Below, in pieces: positions 1-9,162 of a stretch of 64,000 nt of DNA. Positions within the stretch are counted from its first letter, which is position 1, and each line of letters begins with the position of its first letter. The position numbers and the translations under genes are program-made. Source of the DNA: Pseudomonas yamanorum (GTDB taxonomy: Bacteria; Pseudomonadota; Gammaproteobacteria; Pseudomonadales; Pseudomonadaceae); the NCBI RefSeq assembly GCF_900105735.1, contig NZ_LT629793.1, positions 2,418,001 through 2,482,000 on the forward strand. Reading direction: 5' to 3'. A model generated the notes under the pieces. That model was given only the letters and a program-made list of their open reading frames with translations. It had not been told where the DNA came from and made no database searches.

Positions 1-402
1 TGCAGTAAGTTGCAGTCGCTGATTACTCGCTGGGTGAACGGTACAGAAGGCCAGCTCAGACTGTTCGAAGACGATGACGAGATTATTTTTCAGCGTATAT
101 CGAACACCGTGCAACTGAGTGTCCAGCTGACTCAAAGTCGCCCGGACACCTTACGCCTGCAAACCTTGATGCGCCTGGGAGGCGCCAGCCTGAATCACTT
201 TCACGGCGCACTTGCCCTGGAGCCGGCCAGTGGCGTGCTCTGGCTCGTCCAGTGCCTGCGGGAGGGGGCCGACGAGAAGCGCCTGTTGGGGTGTCTCGAA
301 GCTCTGCTCAACCAGCGTGACACCTGGCGCGCCATCGTCGCACGCCTCGCAGCCCCAACCCGGAAACCCATGCCCACGTCCCTACGCTCGCTGCCGTACT
401 AA
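1..402 (+). CDS. hrpG: HrpG-like type III secretion chaperone/regulator (5' end probably outside window)
   Basis: The protein is about 130 residues if read from the TTG at 10. The frame is open to the left edge, so the true start may lie upstream. It has no signal peptide or membrane segment and is a small, soluble, Leu-rich protein. It is called HrpG mainly because it sits immediately upstream of hrcC, hrpT and hrpV, the order known from group I Hrp clusters of Pseudomonas syringae. There HrpG is a CesT-like cytoplasmic protein that relieves HrpV-mediated repression of HrpS. It ends 14 bp before hrcC, so the genes are probably co-transcribed from a Hrp box outside the window. The family call is by context; the function is inferred. 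Confidence 0.7.
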   Translation, partial: CSKLQSLITRWVNGTEGQLRLFEDDDEIIFQRISNTVQLSVQLTQSRPDTLRLQTLMRLGGASLNHFHGALALEPASGVLWLVQCLREGADEKRLLGCLEALLNQRDTWRAIVARLAAPTRKPMPTSLRSLPY

Positions 403-416
403 TTCAGAGAACCATC

Positions 417-2558
417 ATGTCTAACAAGAATTACAAGCTCCCTCGCTTGCGCGCCGACTCGCCTGCAGACCGCACAAAACGAGCCCATTGGCGTGGCCTG
501 ATCTTGCTGCCCTGGTTGCTGACCCCGTTGGAAAGCACCTTGGCCGCCGTCCCCAGTGAATGGAAAAACACCGCCTACGCGTATGAAGCCGAACACAAGC
601 CACTGCGGGAAGTACTGGAAGATTTCGCCCAGTCGTTTGGCACACAACTGCAAATCGACGGCCTGCTGGAAGGCAACGTCAACGGCAAGATACGCGCCAA
701 TACCCCGCAATCGCTGCTCGACAGGCTGGGCGTGGAGCATCGCTTCCAGTGGTACCTGTACAACAACACCCTATACATCAGCACCCTGGACCAACAGGAA
801 TCAGCGCGCCTGGAAGTCTCTTCCGAGACCCTCGCCGACCTCAAGCAGGCCCTGACCGATATTGGCCTGCTGGACAGCCGGTTTGGCTGGGGTGAGTTGT
901 CCGACGATGGCGTGGTACTGGTTTCGGGCCCCAAGCGCTACATTGAGCAGATCAAGCAATTCAGCAGCCAGCGCAAATCTCCCGACGAAAAGCAGAGCAT
1001 CCTCACCTACCCGCTGAAGTTCGCCAACGCAGCGGACCGCCCGATTGATTATCGCGGTGAAAAGCTGACCATTCCCGGCGTCGCCAGCATGCTGCGCGGT
1101 TTGTTGGAACCTCGCCCCGCCTCCACGCTCTCGACTCTTAGCCAGCGCCCAGCCTCAGCCTCACAACCCTCGCCCATCACGCCGAGCTTTCCACGGCTGG
1201 GCAACCCGATGCTGGGGCAGATGCTCGGCCCGGCAATCAACCCGGGGCAGTTGGACAGCGGCCTGTCGCTCACCCCACGGGCGCCGGTGTCCGCCAGCAG
1301 AATCCGGGTCGAGGCCGACGTGCGCAACAACGCCGTGCTGATCTATGACCTGCCGGAACGCCAGGCGATGTACCGCGAGCTGATCGCTCAACTCGACGTC
1401 GCCCGCAAGCTGGTGGAAATCGACGCAATCATCCTCGATATCGAACGCACCCAATTACGCGAATTCGGGGTCAACTGGGGCTTTCAAAACAGCCGCTTTC
1501 GTGGCGGCGTAAGCATGGCCCCCGGGACCTCCTCGCAGCTGTCGATAGCACACCGTGACCGTTTCTATGCCGACATACGCGCGTTGGAACAACGTGGCCT
1601 GGCGACGATGGTGTCCAACCCGTCAGTGCTCACCCTGGAAAACCAGCCGGCGGTGATTGACTTCAACCGCACCCAATACCTGACGGCCGGCACCGAAGTC
1701 GCCAACATCCTGCCCATCACGGTAGGCACCAGTTTCCAGGTCGTGCCCCGGGTGATCACCTCCCGCGGCCAGCACCAGATCCATCTGGTGGTGGATATCG
1801 AGGACGGTAACTTCGATGAGTCCAACCCCGAGCGCATCGGCCCTGATGTGCGCCGGGGCAAGGTCAGCACCCAGGCGGTGATGGCGGAAAAACGCTCGCT
1901 GGTGGTGGGTGGGTTCCATGTCACAGAACGCACCGACAAGCAGAACAAGGTACCGCTGCTGGGCGACATACCGTTGCTGGGCAAGGCGCTGTTTTCCTCC
2001 ACCGAACGCCAGAACAACCGGCGCGAGCGTCTGTTTATCCTGACCCCGCGAGTCATCGGCGATCAGGCCGACCCTTCACGCTACTTGCCCCAGGAAGACC
2101 AGGCCGAACTGCAGGCGGCGCTCAAGCCTCTGACAAGGCGCTATGCGGAGCATCAACCGGTGATCAAGCGCAGCGACATCACCAGCACCCTGGCTCACCT
2201 CGTCAGCGGCCAAGTGCCCAAGGCCTTCAAGGCGGCGCCGATGCCACTTGGCCTGGATACCTTGTGCGCCACCCGGGACCTGTTGGCCCTCAATACCGAG
2301 CGCACCCAGTGGTATGCCGGCCCGCAGTTCAACGTGGCCGTGGTGGTGCTGCGCAACCAGTTCAATCGCCACGTGCGCATCGATGAAAAGGAATGCAGCA
2401 ACTCCCAGACCCTGGCAGTGAGCGTCTGGCCACGTGCCTGGCTCAAGCCGGGTGAAGAGGCTGAAGTGTTTATCGCCATGCGCCCTGTCATCAAAGATGA
2501 GCACATCGGCGTGCCCCGCCCTTCCCTGCTCACGCCAGCCCGGAGCACCCCACAATGA
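417..2558 (+). CDS. hrcC: Type III secretion outer-membrane secretin HrcC (SctC/RscC)
   Basis: The protein has 713 residues and is the outer-membrane ring of the injectisome. The N-terminus is basic (to about residue 23), followed by a hydrophobic segment (about 26-44) consistent with a signal peptide. N0/N1-type domains follow at about 50-190, then a proline/serine-rich insert (about 225-290), then the secretin core. The core carries the family hallmark VPLLGDIPLLG near residue 510, followed by an RRERLFILTPRVI stretch. A C-terminal extension of about 150 residues is typical of Hrp secretins. The stop codon overlaps the start of hrpT by 4 bp, which suggests translational coupling of the secretin to its likely pilotin. 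The gene is intact and full length. Confidence 0.93.
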   Translation: MSNKNYKLPRLRADSPADRTKRAHWRGLILLPWLLTPLESTLAAVPSEWKNTAYAYEAEHKPLREVLEDFAQSFGTQLQIDGLLEGNVNGKIRANTPQSLLDRLGVEHRFQWYLYNNTLYISTLDQQESARLEVSSETLADLKQALTDIGLLDSRFGWGELSDDGVVLVSGPKRYIEQIKQFSSQRKSPDEKQSILTYPLKFANAADRPIDYRGEKLTIPGVASMLRGLLEPRPASTLSTLSQRPASASQPSPITPSFPRLGNPMLGQMLGPAINPGQLDSGLSLTPRAPVSASRIRVEADVRNNAVLIYDLPERQAMYRELIAQLDVARKLVEIDAIILDIERTQLREFGVNWGFQNSRFRGGVSMAPGTSSQLSIAHRDRFYADIRALEQRGLATMVSNPSVLTLENQPAVIDFNRTQYLTAGTEVANILPITVGTSFQVVPRVITSRGQHQIHLVVDIEDGNFDESNPERIGPDVRRGKVSTQAVMAEKRSLVVGGFHVTERTDKQNKVPLLGDIPLLGKALFSSTERQNNRRERLFILTPRVIGDQADPSRYLPQEDQAELQAALKPLTRRYAEHQPVIKRSDITSTLAHLVSGQVPKAFKAAPMPLGLDTLCATRDLLALNTERTQWYAGPQFNVAVVVLRNQFNRHVRIDEKECSNSQTLAVSVWPRAWLKPGEEAEVFIAMRPVIKDEHIGVPRPSLLTPARSTPQ

Positions 2559-2758
2559 AACGACCACTGTCCTGCGTCACCTTGATTGGCCTCACGCTGC
2601 TCATCGTCGGTTGCACGCCAACGTGCAAGGGCGACTCCTGCTCACGTCCGCAATCCAGCGCCAATAAAATGGTGGTCTGGTGGCCGCCACAGATGCGCGT
2701 AGAAGCCGGCCCTGCCGGCGAACGCTCGGATTATCAGACCATATCCCTGGAGCGGTGA
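2555..2758 (+). CDS. hrpT: HrpT-like outer-membrane lipoprotein
   Basis: This is a 67-residue lipoprotein. A short hydrophobic signal ends in a lipobox (LIVGC, Cys at about residue 20), after which the mature part carries two more cysteines (TCKGDSC). The start overlaps the hrcC stop by 4 bp. In group I Hrp systems HrpT is a small lipoprotein required for HrcC placement in the outer membrane. Size, lipobox and position all agree, although such short proteins carry little recognisable sequence. Gene order hrpG-hrcC-hrpT-hrpV is complete here. Confidence 0.85.
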   Translation: MKRPLSCVTLIGLTLLIVGCTPTCKGDSCSRPQSSANKMVVWWPPQMRVEAGPAGERSDYQTISLER

Positions 2759-2763
2759 ACCCC

Positions 2764-3126
2764 ATGGGATTACCCGACGATGATCAACATCGCCAGGTTT
2801 TCCTGGACCAGTTGGTGAGCGGCAATGACGCTCACCTGCCCCTCTCTCCAGGCATTACCCTGCTCCCGATAAAGGCCGGTACCCAGCGGGGCCTGGCCTT
2901 GCAGATTGCACCCGAGGCCTTACAGGCCGGGCAGTTGCAGCACGTGCTTGAGCGGCGCTTTGAACATGCGCTGGCGTTCGACGGGTGCTTTGTCTACCTG
3001 GATGCCAAGGGCGCGCTGGTGATCTGGCACGCCTTACCGGTGGACGGTGCGGCGCTCAATGACACCGTCAGCCGGATACTGTCCCTGGCCAAGCTTGAAG
3101 CGCTGGATGTACGCCGCCCGCGTTAA
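2764..3126 (+). CDS. hrpV: HrpV-like negative regulator of the hrp regulon
   Basis: The protein has 120 residues, is soluble and has no signal peptide. The ATG at 2764 is preferred over an in-frame upstream start at 2680, because 2680 lies inside hrpT and a GGAG stands about 10 bp before 2764. In P. syringae HrpV binds the enhancer-binding protein HrpS and lowers hrpL transcription, and HrpG titrates it. The protein is assigned by position after hrpT and by size. It ends in the palindrome TTAA, which is also the stop of the converging hrcU, so the two operons overlap by 4 bp with no space for a terminator. Confidence 0.78.
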   Translation: MGLPDDDQHRQVFLDQLVSGNDAHLPLSPGITLLPIKAGTQRGLALQIAPEALQAGQLQHVLERRFEHALAFDGCFVYLDAKGALVIWHALPVDGAALNDTVSRILSLAKLEALDVRRPR

Positions 3127-4220
3127 CGCTGTTCGAGTTCCGGCCAATGCAAGGTGTCGCGCTTGGCCTCATCGTCCAGCTCACGCAGCGTCCGGTAGAT
3201 GAAGGCCACCGCCTGCAACGTCTCCCGGGGAATGGGGGCCCCCAGTTTCTTCTCATAGAGCGTACGCGCCAGCCACACGCACTGGATCACCGGCACATCG
3301 GCAGCCTTGGCCCGATCGATCAGTTTACGAGCCCCGGCGTCCGTGCCCTTGTCCACCAACATCGGCAGCGGGGTTTTCCCAGGGCGGTAGTAAAGCGCAA
3401 CGGCAAAGTGCGTCGGGTTGACCACCAGCATGTCGGACTCTTCCAGCTTGGGCAGCTTGACCTTCGGCTCTTCCTGGGCCAGTTGATAGGCCAACTGACG
3501 CCGCTGGCCCTTGACGTGGGGGTCGCCTTCCATGTCCTTGTATTCCTTCATCACCTCCACCTGGGTCATGCGCATGCGCTTGGCGAAGAAATGTTTCTGC
3601 AACGCCATATCGATCAACGCCAGCACCAGCAGCAACCCCAGACAGGCGTGCAGCAAGTGACGGAACAAGGTGATCAGTGCCAGGATATAGCTCTGCAAAT
3701 CGCTGGTGGCGAGGTTGATCAACGCCGACAACGACGGCCCGATCACCACGTACAGCACCAGGGTCAGCAACAGCGCCTTACCCAGTCCCATCAACAGGTT
3801 CATTACCGACTGGGCGGAGAACATCTGCTTGATCTGGCTGAGCGGGTTCAGGCGACTGAAGTTCGGCGTCAAACTTTCCGGCGCGAACAGGAAGCCGAAC
3901 TGCAACCAGCTGCTGATCAGCTTCACGGCAATCGCCACCCCGGCCATCAACAGGGCAAACGAAAAAAACATCAGCAGGCCTTCCAGCAACACCTCTTCCA
4001 GGGCCCGCACAAAAGGCCGGCCGATGCCCGACATCGCCAGCATCATCAATTGCTGGAAGCGCTGCATGCTGGTTTCAGCGGTGAACAGGGCGATTTCACT
4101 CAAGGCGGTCAGCACCAATAACTTGCCGACATCCTGGCTTTGCGCGACCTGGCCTTTCTTGCGCTGATCCTTGAGTTTCTTTGGGGTGGCGGCGTGTTTT
4201 TTCTCCCCCGAGTCACTCAT
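3123..4220 (-). CDS. hrcU: Type III export apparatus switch protein HrcU (SctU)
   Basis: The protein has 365 residues from the MSDSGEKK start. An in-frame extension to 4346 lies inside hrcT and is rejected. Four transmembrane segments occupy about residues 30-48, 78-103, 140-170 and 178-207, followed by a cytoplasmic domain. The autocleavage motif NPTH is present at about 268-271, so the substrate-specificity switch should work. FlhB/HrcU proteins cleave here to switch export from early to late substrates, working with the ruler protein (HrpP). It is the last gene of the minus-strand operon and overlaps hrcT by 4 bp. Confidence 0.95.
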   Translation of the reverse strand: MSDSGEKKHAATPKKLKDQRKKGQVAQSQDVGKLLVLTALSEIALFTAETSMQRFQQLMMLAMSGIGRPFVRALEEVLLEGLLMFFSFALLMAGVAIAVKLISSWLQFGFLFAPESLTPNFSRLNPLSQIKQMFSAQSVMNLLMGLGKALLLTLVLYVVIGPSLSALINLATSDLQSYILALITLFRHLLHACLGLLLVLALIDMALQKHFFAKRMRMTQVEVMKEYKDMEGDPHVKGQRRQLAYQLAQEEPKVKLPKLEESDMLVVNPTHFAVALYYRPGKTPLPMLVDKGTDAGARKLIDRAKAADVPVIQCVWLARTLYEKKLGAPIPRETLQAVAFIYRTLRELDDEAKRDTLHWPELEQR

Positions 4221-5005
4221 GGTGCAACCCCCTGAAACATCAGGCCGATGGAATGTTTGAGGTCTGCCAACTGCGCCATGCGGGTGACGATCAAATCCTG
4301 CAGCAATGGAAAATACAGCAGCAAAATCCCAAGCCCGGCGAGGCACTTGACCGGCGTTGCCAAGGTGGAAACCTGCAGCTGCGGGCTGTACAGGCCCAGC
4401 ACCGCGAAGCCGAATTCGAGAAACAACAGCACCGCAATAAACGGTGCGGCGTACAGCATCATGTAGGTAAAGGTGTCGCCCAGCACGCCAAGGAAAACGC
4501 TGAAGCCATTGATGGCCGGCAGCGGCAGCCAGGCGGTGGCCGGCCAGATCAGGTAGCTGTCCCAGATCACCTGGGTCAACACACTCAGCCCCAGCACCAC
4601 GATCAGCAGATAAATCACCAACTGTTTGAACAGGTGCCCGATGGGTGTGGCATCCGGCCCCAGCGACGGGTTGAGTTGGCCACCCGCCAAGGCTCCGCGC
4701 TGGTTATCCAGCAGCGCGCCCACCGACTCGAACATCCAGAACGGCATGGCCAGCAAGATCCCCAGCAAAAAACCCAGGGTCGCTTCCTTGAGTATCAGCC
4801 CGATGATCATCAGCGCGGAGTAATCCTGGCCACTCATGACGGCATGAATTCCGGGCGCCGGAATCAACGCCATGATCATTACGATCACGTGCCGGGGCAT
4901 GCCGCGGATATGTTGAAAACTGAACGCCGGCACCAGGAACGCACAGGGATAAATGCGCGCCATGGCCACCAGCAAGCTGGGCAAATAGTCAAGATAAAGC
5001 AGCAC
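4217..5005 (-). CDS. hrcT: Type III export apparatus protein HrcT (SctT)
   Basis: The protein has 262 residues and is strongly hydrophobic, with about six to seven transmembrane segments. It belongs to the FliR/SctT family that forms the export gate with HrcR and HrcS. Characteristic stretches include FESVGALLDNQRG in the middle and FGFAVLGLYSPQLQV near residue 210. The start is 11 bp after the hrcS stop, and the end overlaps hrcU by 4 bp. The gene is full length and unremarkable. Confidence 0.94.
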   Translation of the reverse strand: MLLYLDYLPSLLVAMARIYPCAFLVPAFSFQHIRGMPRHVIVMIMALIPAPGIHAVMSGQDYSALMIIGLILKEATLGFLLGILLAMPFWMFESVGALLDNQRGALAGGQLNPSLGPDATPIGHLFKQLVIYLLIVVLGLSVLTQVIWDSYLIWPATAWLPLPAINGFSVFLGVLGDTFTYMMLYAAPFIAVLLFLEFGFAVLGLYSPQLQVSTLATPVKCLAGLGILLLYFPLLQDLIVTRMAQLADLKHSIGLMFQGVAP

Positions 5006-5015
5006 GCGCAGTCCC

Positions 5016-5279
5016 TCAGTTCAATGCCGAACGGGCGATCATGTCGAACATCAGGTTGATCAGCTGGATCAACTCCAAACCGATCCAGCGGCCAGTCAAG
5101 ACCAGGGTGATGCCCACCGCCACCAGCTTGATGCCGAAGGGCAGCGTCTGGTCCTGGATCTGCATCAGGGCCTGCACCAGGGAGGTCAGCACACCGACGA
5201 TCACCGCCACGATCAACGGCGGCGCCGACAGCACCACCACTAGCAGCATGCCCTGCTTGAACAGCACGATCGGTTCCAT
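5016..5279 (-). CDS. hrcS: Type III export apparatus protein HrcS (SctS)
   Basis: The protein has 87 residues with two transmembrane helices (about 10-40 and 50-75). It is the FliQ/SctS family member of the export gate. The QALMQIQDQTLPFGIK loop between the helices is typical of the family. It lies between hrcR (7 bp upstream) and hrcT (10 bp downstream) in the usual R-S-T-U order. Full length. Confidence 0.94.
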   Translation of the reverse strand: MEPIVLFKQGMLLVVVLSAPPLIVAVIVGVLTSLVQALMQIQDQTLPFGIKLVAVGITLVLTGRWIGLELIQLINLMFDMIARSALN

Positions 5280-5286
5280 AGGTCAC

Positions 5287-5940
5287 TCAGAGGTAAGAAA
5301 GGAACAGGCTGTCGAGCAATCGCGACCACCCGGAAACCATGACGAACAACAGCAGCTTGAGCGGCAGGGAAATGGTCATGGGCGAGACCATTTGCATCCC
5401 CAGGGCCAACAGCAGGTTGGAGACAATCAGGTCGATGACAATGAACGGAATGTAGATCAGAAAACCGATCTCGAACCCCGCCTGCAACTGCGACAACACA
5501 AACGCAGGGATCAGCAGGATGAGGTCTTCGCGCTGGGTGCTTTGCGCCATTTCAGGTGGCCACATGCGCGCGCTGTTTTCCAGCAGGTGGGTCAACACAT
5601 CCGGGTCGGTGTTGCGCAGCATGAATGCGCGCAACGGTTGTATGGCCTCACGCCCGGTCTCCAGCAGCGTCTGGACGTTGCTCATGTCCACAGGCGCAGC
5701 CTTGACGTTCTGGGCGATTTCATAGCCCACGGGCGCCATGATAAATATCGTCGCGGCCAAGGCTATTCCGTTGATAGCCATGCTCGGCGGCACCTGCTGC
5801 ACGCCGATGGCGTTGCGGGTAATCATCAGCACGATGACGATCTTCAAGAAGGCCGTGCAGATGATCAACAACATCGGCATCAACGACAACGCGCCGAGAA
5901 ACAACGCCAGTACAAGGGGGTCAATCCCCTGAAGCGTCAT
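5287..5940 (-). CDS. hrcR: Type III export apparatus protein HrcR (SctR)
   Basis: The protein has 217 residues with four transmembrane segments and belongs to the FliP/SctR family. Family hallmarks include [23 protein letters not shown] near residues 28-50 and [20 protein letters not shown] near 150. It forms the pentameric core of the inner-membrane export gate with HrcS and HrcT. The start overlaps the hrcQ stop by 4 bp. The length is the family's normal length, so this copy is intact. Confidence 0.95.
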   Translation of the reverse strand: MTLQGIDPLVLALFLGALSLMPMLLIICTAFLKIVIVLMITRNAIGVQQVPPSMAINGIALAATIFIMAPVGYEIAQNVKAAPVDMSNVQTLLETGREAIQPLRAFMLRNTDPDVLTHLLENSARMWPPEMAQSTQREDLILLIPAFVLSQLQAGFEIGFLIYIPFIVIDLIVSNLLLALGMQMVSPMTISLPLKLLLFVMVSGWSRLLDSLFLSYL

Positions 5941-6950
5941 CGAGCGAAAATCACACGTGACAACTGCAGGCCCAGGCGCCCGTCCACTTCCACCAACTGC
6001 CCCTGGCCGATCGGCCGGTCGCCGTAATAGAGCCCGGCCATGCCCGGGGCGTAACCGGAGATGCCCAGCACTGCGCCAGGGGCCAGGTTACGCAGTTCGC
6101 CGAGCGTCAGGCTCAGGGTGCCACAGCGCACATCCAGGGCCATGTTCAACTCGTCGAAGGGCTCATGGCCGAAGACGTCCATCACGGGCTGGTCACCCTC
6201 CTGCACCGGGTATTGCTGTGTTGCAAAATCCTCGTCCATGGACGTTTCCTCGATCGAAATAAGCGTCAGGCACAACGGCCCGGATTCATCATCAATACAA
6301 CCGTGCAGCCGGTGCCTGCCGACGTGCAGTTGGCCATTGCCCTGTGGGTCGAACAGGGGTTGTTCAAGCATCACCACATCACCCACACGTAGGTGGCGCA
6401 CCTGCTGAATCGGCAGACGCAGGCGCCCCAGCTTCACCGCAAGCGCCAGTTGAAACGACGCAGGCAGCGGCGCGGCAATGGGTCGCCAGGGGCCGGCGTC
6501 GCACAGCGCCAGGAAGGTCTCGGGCACCAGCCACAGGTAACTCACCACGCGGGACGCGCCCAGCGTCACCGTAAACCGGCAGCCGAACGTCAACGTCCTG
6601 GGGGCAGGCAGCAACCGCAGGTAACCGAACAGCGTCCGCACTTCGGGGCTCAGGTGATGGTGGAACAATTCCCAGAACCAGGAATCCGGGTCATTGCCGG
6701 CCTCTGCCAATGTCACAGGGCACTCCCCCAGCAGGCTGAACAACGGTCCAGGCTCGGCGAATGCCAGCGCCCCGCTGGTACTCTCGAAACACTGCGGTTT
6801 GGCACCCGTGGGTGCACGGCCGGGCGCCATCAGCAACTCACCGTGCTGCTCCGAGACCCGAAACCCCATGCGCATGCCACGCCCCAATCGGCGCTGCGCC
6901 GCCACGGTGCTTGCGTTGACCACAGGCACGTTCAAAACCGGCATGATCAT
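5937..6950 (-). CDS. hrcQ: Type III C-ring protein HrcQ, single full-length form (SctQ)
   Basis: The protein has 337 residues. The ATG at 6950 overlaps the hrpP stop as ATGA; the longer in-frame reading to 7043 lies inside hrpP. The C-terminal third (about 255-337) is a SpoA/FliN-type domain, with [21 protein letters not shown] and a [20 protein letters not shown] stretch. The middle part resembles the other SpoA half. In P. syringae this protein is split into HrcQa and HrcQb; here both halves are in one frame. The cytoplasmic sorting platform formed by SctQ docks the ATPase complex. It overlaps hrcR by 4 bp. Confidence 0.9.
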   Translation of the reverse strand: MIMPVLNVPVVNASTVAAQRRLGRGMRMGFRVSEQHGELLMAPGRAPTGAKPQCFESTSGALAFAEPGPLFSLLGECPVTLAEAGNDPDSWFWELFHHHLSPEVRTLFGYLRLLPAPRTLTFGCRFTVTLGASRVVSYLWLVPETFLALCDAGPWRPIAAPLPASFQLALAVKLGRLRLPIQQVRHLRVGDVVMLEQPLFDPQGNGQLHVGRHRLHGCIDDESGPLCLTLISIEETSMDEDFATQQYPVQEGDQPVMDVFGHEPFDELNMALDVRCGTLSLTLGELRNLAPGAVLGISGYAPGMAGLYYGDRPIGQGQLVEVDGRLGLQLSRVIFAR

Positions 6951-7405
6951 GCCGAGGAAACATCTGCCAGGTGCACGTGCACAGGCTGCGCCAGCGCCCC
7001 GGCCAGGCCGTCTTCCAGGCGTTGCCGCACGCCGGGCAGCCAACGTGCGGTGTACGTTTCCTCAGCCGTCAGCTCAACGCTCCAGGCGCCTTGTTCGCGG
7101 CGCACGCTCGCGTTGATCCGCCCCAGCCGGGGCAGGTACAGCATCGCTTGCAACGGCCACTGCGCAGCGGCCTGTATACGAGGCGCCAATTGCTCGGTCA
7201 TTGCCTCGATCATCAGCCTCTCGGTTGGCGCCGTCAGCGTCGTGCGAGAGGAACCGTAGCCGCCGCCCTCACGGTCGCGGGTAAACAGTTGGGTAAATAA
7301 CAGCCTCTGCTCCACGGGCACGAACGCCCCCGTACCGGGCTCACGCTCATCCCGAGGCTCGCGCGGACGCGGGCGCTCAGGTTTGTTCGCTGGAACTTGT
7401 GTCAT
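6947..7405 (-). CDS. hrpP: HrpP-like needle/pilus length-control protein (SctP)
   Basis: The protein has 152 residues from MTQVPANKPERP. An extension to 7534 lies inside hrpO and is rejected. The first 30 residues are rich in Pro, Arg and Glu. A more conserved C-terminal half follows, as in type III substrate-specificity switch (ruler) proteins that contact HrcU. The identity relies on position between hrpO and hrcQ as well as composition, because the family diverges fast. The start overlaps the hrpO 3' end by 29 bp. Confidence 0.82.
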   Translation of the reverse strand: MTQVPANKPERPRPREPRDEREPGTGAFVPVEQRLLFTQLFTRDREGGGYGSSRTTLTAPTERLMIEAMTEQLAPRIQAAAQWPLQAMLYLPRLGRINASVRREQGAWSVELTAEETYTARWLPGVRQRLEDGLAGALAQPVHVHLADVSSA

Positions 7406-7817
7406 CGTTCTCTTCCTGCACCAACAAAAGGGATAGCTCCTGGAGTTTTTCAACCTCGCGCAAACACTGGCTAACGTGCCGCTGTGCGCTGTCGATATGA
7501 GTGAGTTGCTCCTCCTGCTGGCCGTGCAACACATGCAACTGCCCTTCCTCGCGCCGGGTGTCGGCCGAGAAGCTGCGCTCCTGGGTATTCCAGGACGTGA
7601 GGTCGCGAAACGAGATCACTTGCCCTTGATGCTTGCCTAACAGCTCTGCGGTTTTGCGCGCTTCCTCCTCGCGGGTGTGCTCCAGCACCTCCTGTGCCTG
7701 CTGGATTTGCAACAGCAGCGCTTGTTGAAGCCGCTTGGCCGCCCGCAACGTGCGTTCGGCGCGATCAGCCCGATGCTTGCGCAGGCGCCGCAGGGTGTCG
7801 ATTTCAGAAAGGGACAT
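7377..7817 (-). CDS. hrpO: HrpO-like ATPase stalk protein (SctO)
   Basis: The protein has 146 residues and is almost entirely charged and helical. Heptad-like patterns run from residue 5 to 130, which predicts a long antiparallel coiled coil. This fits the FliJ/YscO/HrpO family that forms the central stalk of the HrcN ATPase. The first 14 bp overlap the end of hrcN, and the end overlaps hrpP. The assignment rests on coiled-coil form, size and position after the ATPase gene. Confidence 0.86.
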   Translation of the reverse strand: MSLSEIDTLRRLRKHRADRAERTLRAAKRLQQALLLQIQQAQEVLEHTREEEARKTAELLGKHQGQVISFRDLTSWNTQERSFSADTRREEGQLHVLHGQQEEQLTHIDSAQRHVSQCLREVEKLQELSLLLVQEENDDTSSSEQT

Positions 7818-9162
7818 CGCAGGTCAGCTCCATCAGCAGATCCAGGGTGGTATCCATCGGTGCCGGCTCACGCAAGTCCTGGCGCAGGAAACCATCGACC
7901 GCCTGCCGGCTGTTCACCGCCAAGTCCGTCAGGGCATCACTGCCAGGCTGGTACTCGCCCAGCTTGAGCATCAGCTCGATCTGCTGGTAGGCCGATAACA
8001 ACCGCCGCAATCCGGTGCCGGCCTTGATATGCGCGGGCTCGGCCACATTGCTTAGAATTCGGGAAAGGCTGGCCAACACGTCCACCGCCGGGTAGTGGCC
8101 GCGCTCGGCCAGCTTGCGGGACAGCACGATATGGCCATCAAGCAGCGAGCGGACTTCATCGGCCACCGGGTCGTTCATCGAGTCTTGCTCGATCAGCACG
8201 GTGTAGATGGCGGTGATCACCCCGTCGCGGGTCAGCCCGGCGCGCTCCACCAGGCGCGGCATCAGGCTGTACACCGAAGGCGGCAGGCCGCCACGGCCCA
8301 ACGGCTCACCGGCAGCCAGGCCGATTTCACGCTGGGCCCGGGCGAATCGGGTCAAGGAGTCAATCAACAGCAACACGCGCTTGCCCTTGCGCTGAAACCC
8401 TTCGGCCAAGGCCGTCGCCGTAAAGGCGGCGCGCGCCCGCTCCATGCTGGAACGATCGGAAGTCGCACACACCAGCACGGCCTTGGTCCGTAGTTGATCG
8501 TCCAGCTCATGGTCGAGGAACTCGCGCAGCTCACGGCCGCGTTCGCCGATCAGGCCGAACACAATCACATCGCACTCCACGTTACGGGCGATCTCGGCCA
8601 GCAAGGTGGTCTTGCCACACCCAGCACCGGCGAACAGGCCGACACGCTGACCTTCCCCCAGCGTCACCAACCCGTCGATCGAACGCACCCCGGTGGACAA
8701 CGCGCGGTTGATCCGCGGACGCTCAGTGGGCAATGGCGCCTCGCACAGCACAGGGCTCGCCTGCGCGGCGTCATCCTCGACAAAGGCACTCGGCCCTTCG
8801 CCCGCAATCGGCCGGCCAAAACCGTCCAGCACCTGCCCCAGCAGATCGTCTCCCACCCGCACCCGGTGCGGCACCCCAAGGCGCTGCACGCTGGCGCCCA
8901 CCCGCACGCCCTCCAAGTTGCCCAGGGCACTGAGCACTGCGTCCTGCTGATCGAACCCGATGATCTCGGCGAGCATGTAGTCGCCCACGGTTTTTTCGAC
9001 CTGGCATAAGTCGCCAATGCGCGCCTGAGGCAACCGGCATTGCAGCAACATGCCGTTGACCCGCTGGATACGACCGCGCACCGCCACCGGCGCAAAACTG
9101 GCCAATGCACTCGCCTGGCGCTGCTGCCAGGCCTCAAGACGAGCCCGCATCTCCTCGCTCAC
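7804..9162 (-). CDS. hrcN: Type III secretion ATPase HrcN (SctN)
   Basis: The protein has 452 residues and is homologous to F1-ATPase beta and FliI. The Walker A motif GAGCGKTT sits at about 179-186, and Walker B (VLLLIDSLTRFA) has its Asp at about 268. The GERGRE segment near 207 and YPAVDVLASLSR near 365 are typical of the secretion ATPases. It hydrolyses ATP to unload chaperones and unfold effectors at the cytoplasmic face of the export gate. It overlaps hrpQ by 4 bp and hrpO by 14 bp. Full length with all catalytic motifs. Confidence 0.96.
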   Translation of the reverse strand: MSEEMRARLEAWQQRQASALASFAPVAVRGRIQRVNGMLLQCRLPQARIGDLCQVEKTVGDYMLAEIIGFDQQDAVLSALGNLEGVRVGASVQRLGVPHRVRVGDDLLGQVLDGFGRPIAGEGPSAFVEDDAAQASPVLCEAPLPTERPRINRALSTGVRSIDGLVTLGEGQRVGLFAGAGCGKTTLLAEIARNVECDVIVFGLIGERGRELREFLDHELDDQLRTKAVLVCATSDRSSMERARAAFTATALAEGFQRKGKRVLLLIDSLTRFARAQREIGLAAGEPLGRGGLPPSVYSLMPRLVERAGLTRDGVITAIYTVLIEQDSMNDPVADEVRSLLDGHIVLSRKLAERGHYPAVDVLASLSRILSNVAEPAHIKAGTGLRRLLSAYQQIELMLKLGEYQPGSDALTDLAVNSRQAVDGFLRQDLREPAPMDTTLDLLMELTCDVPF

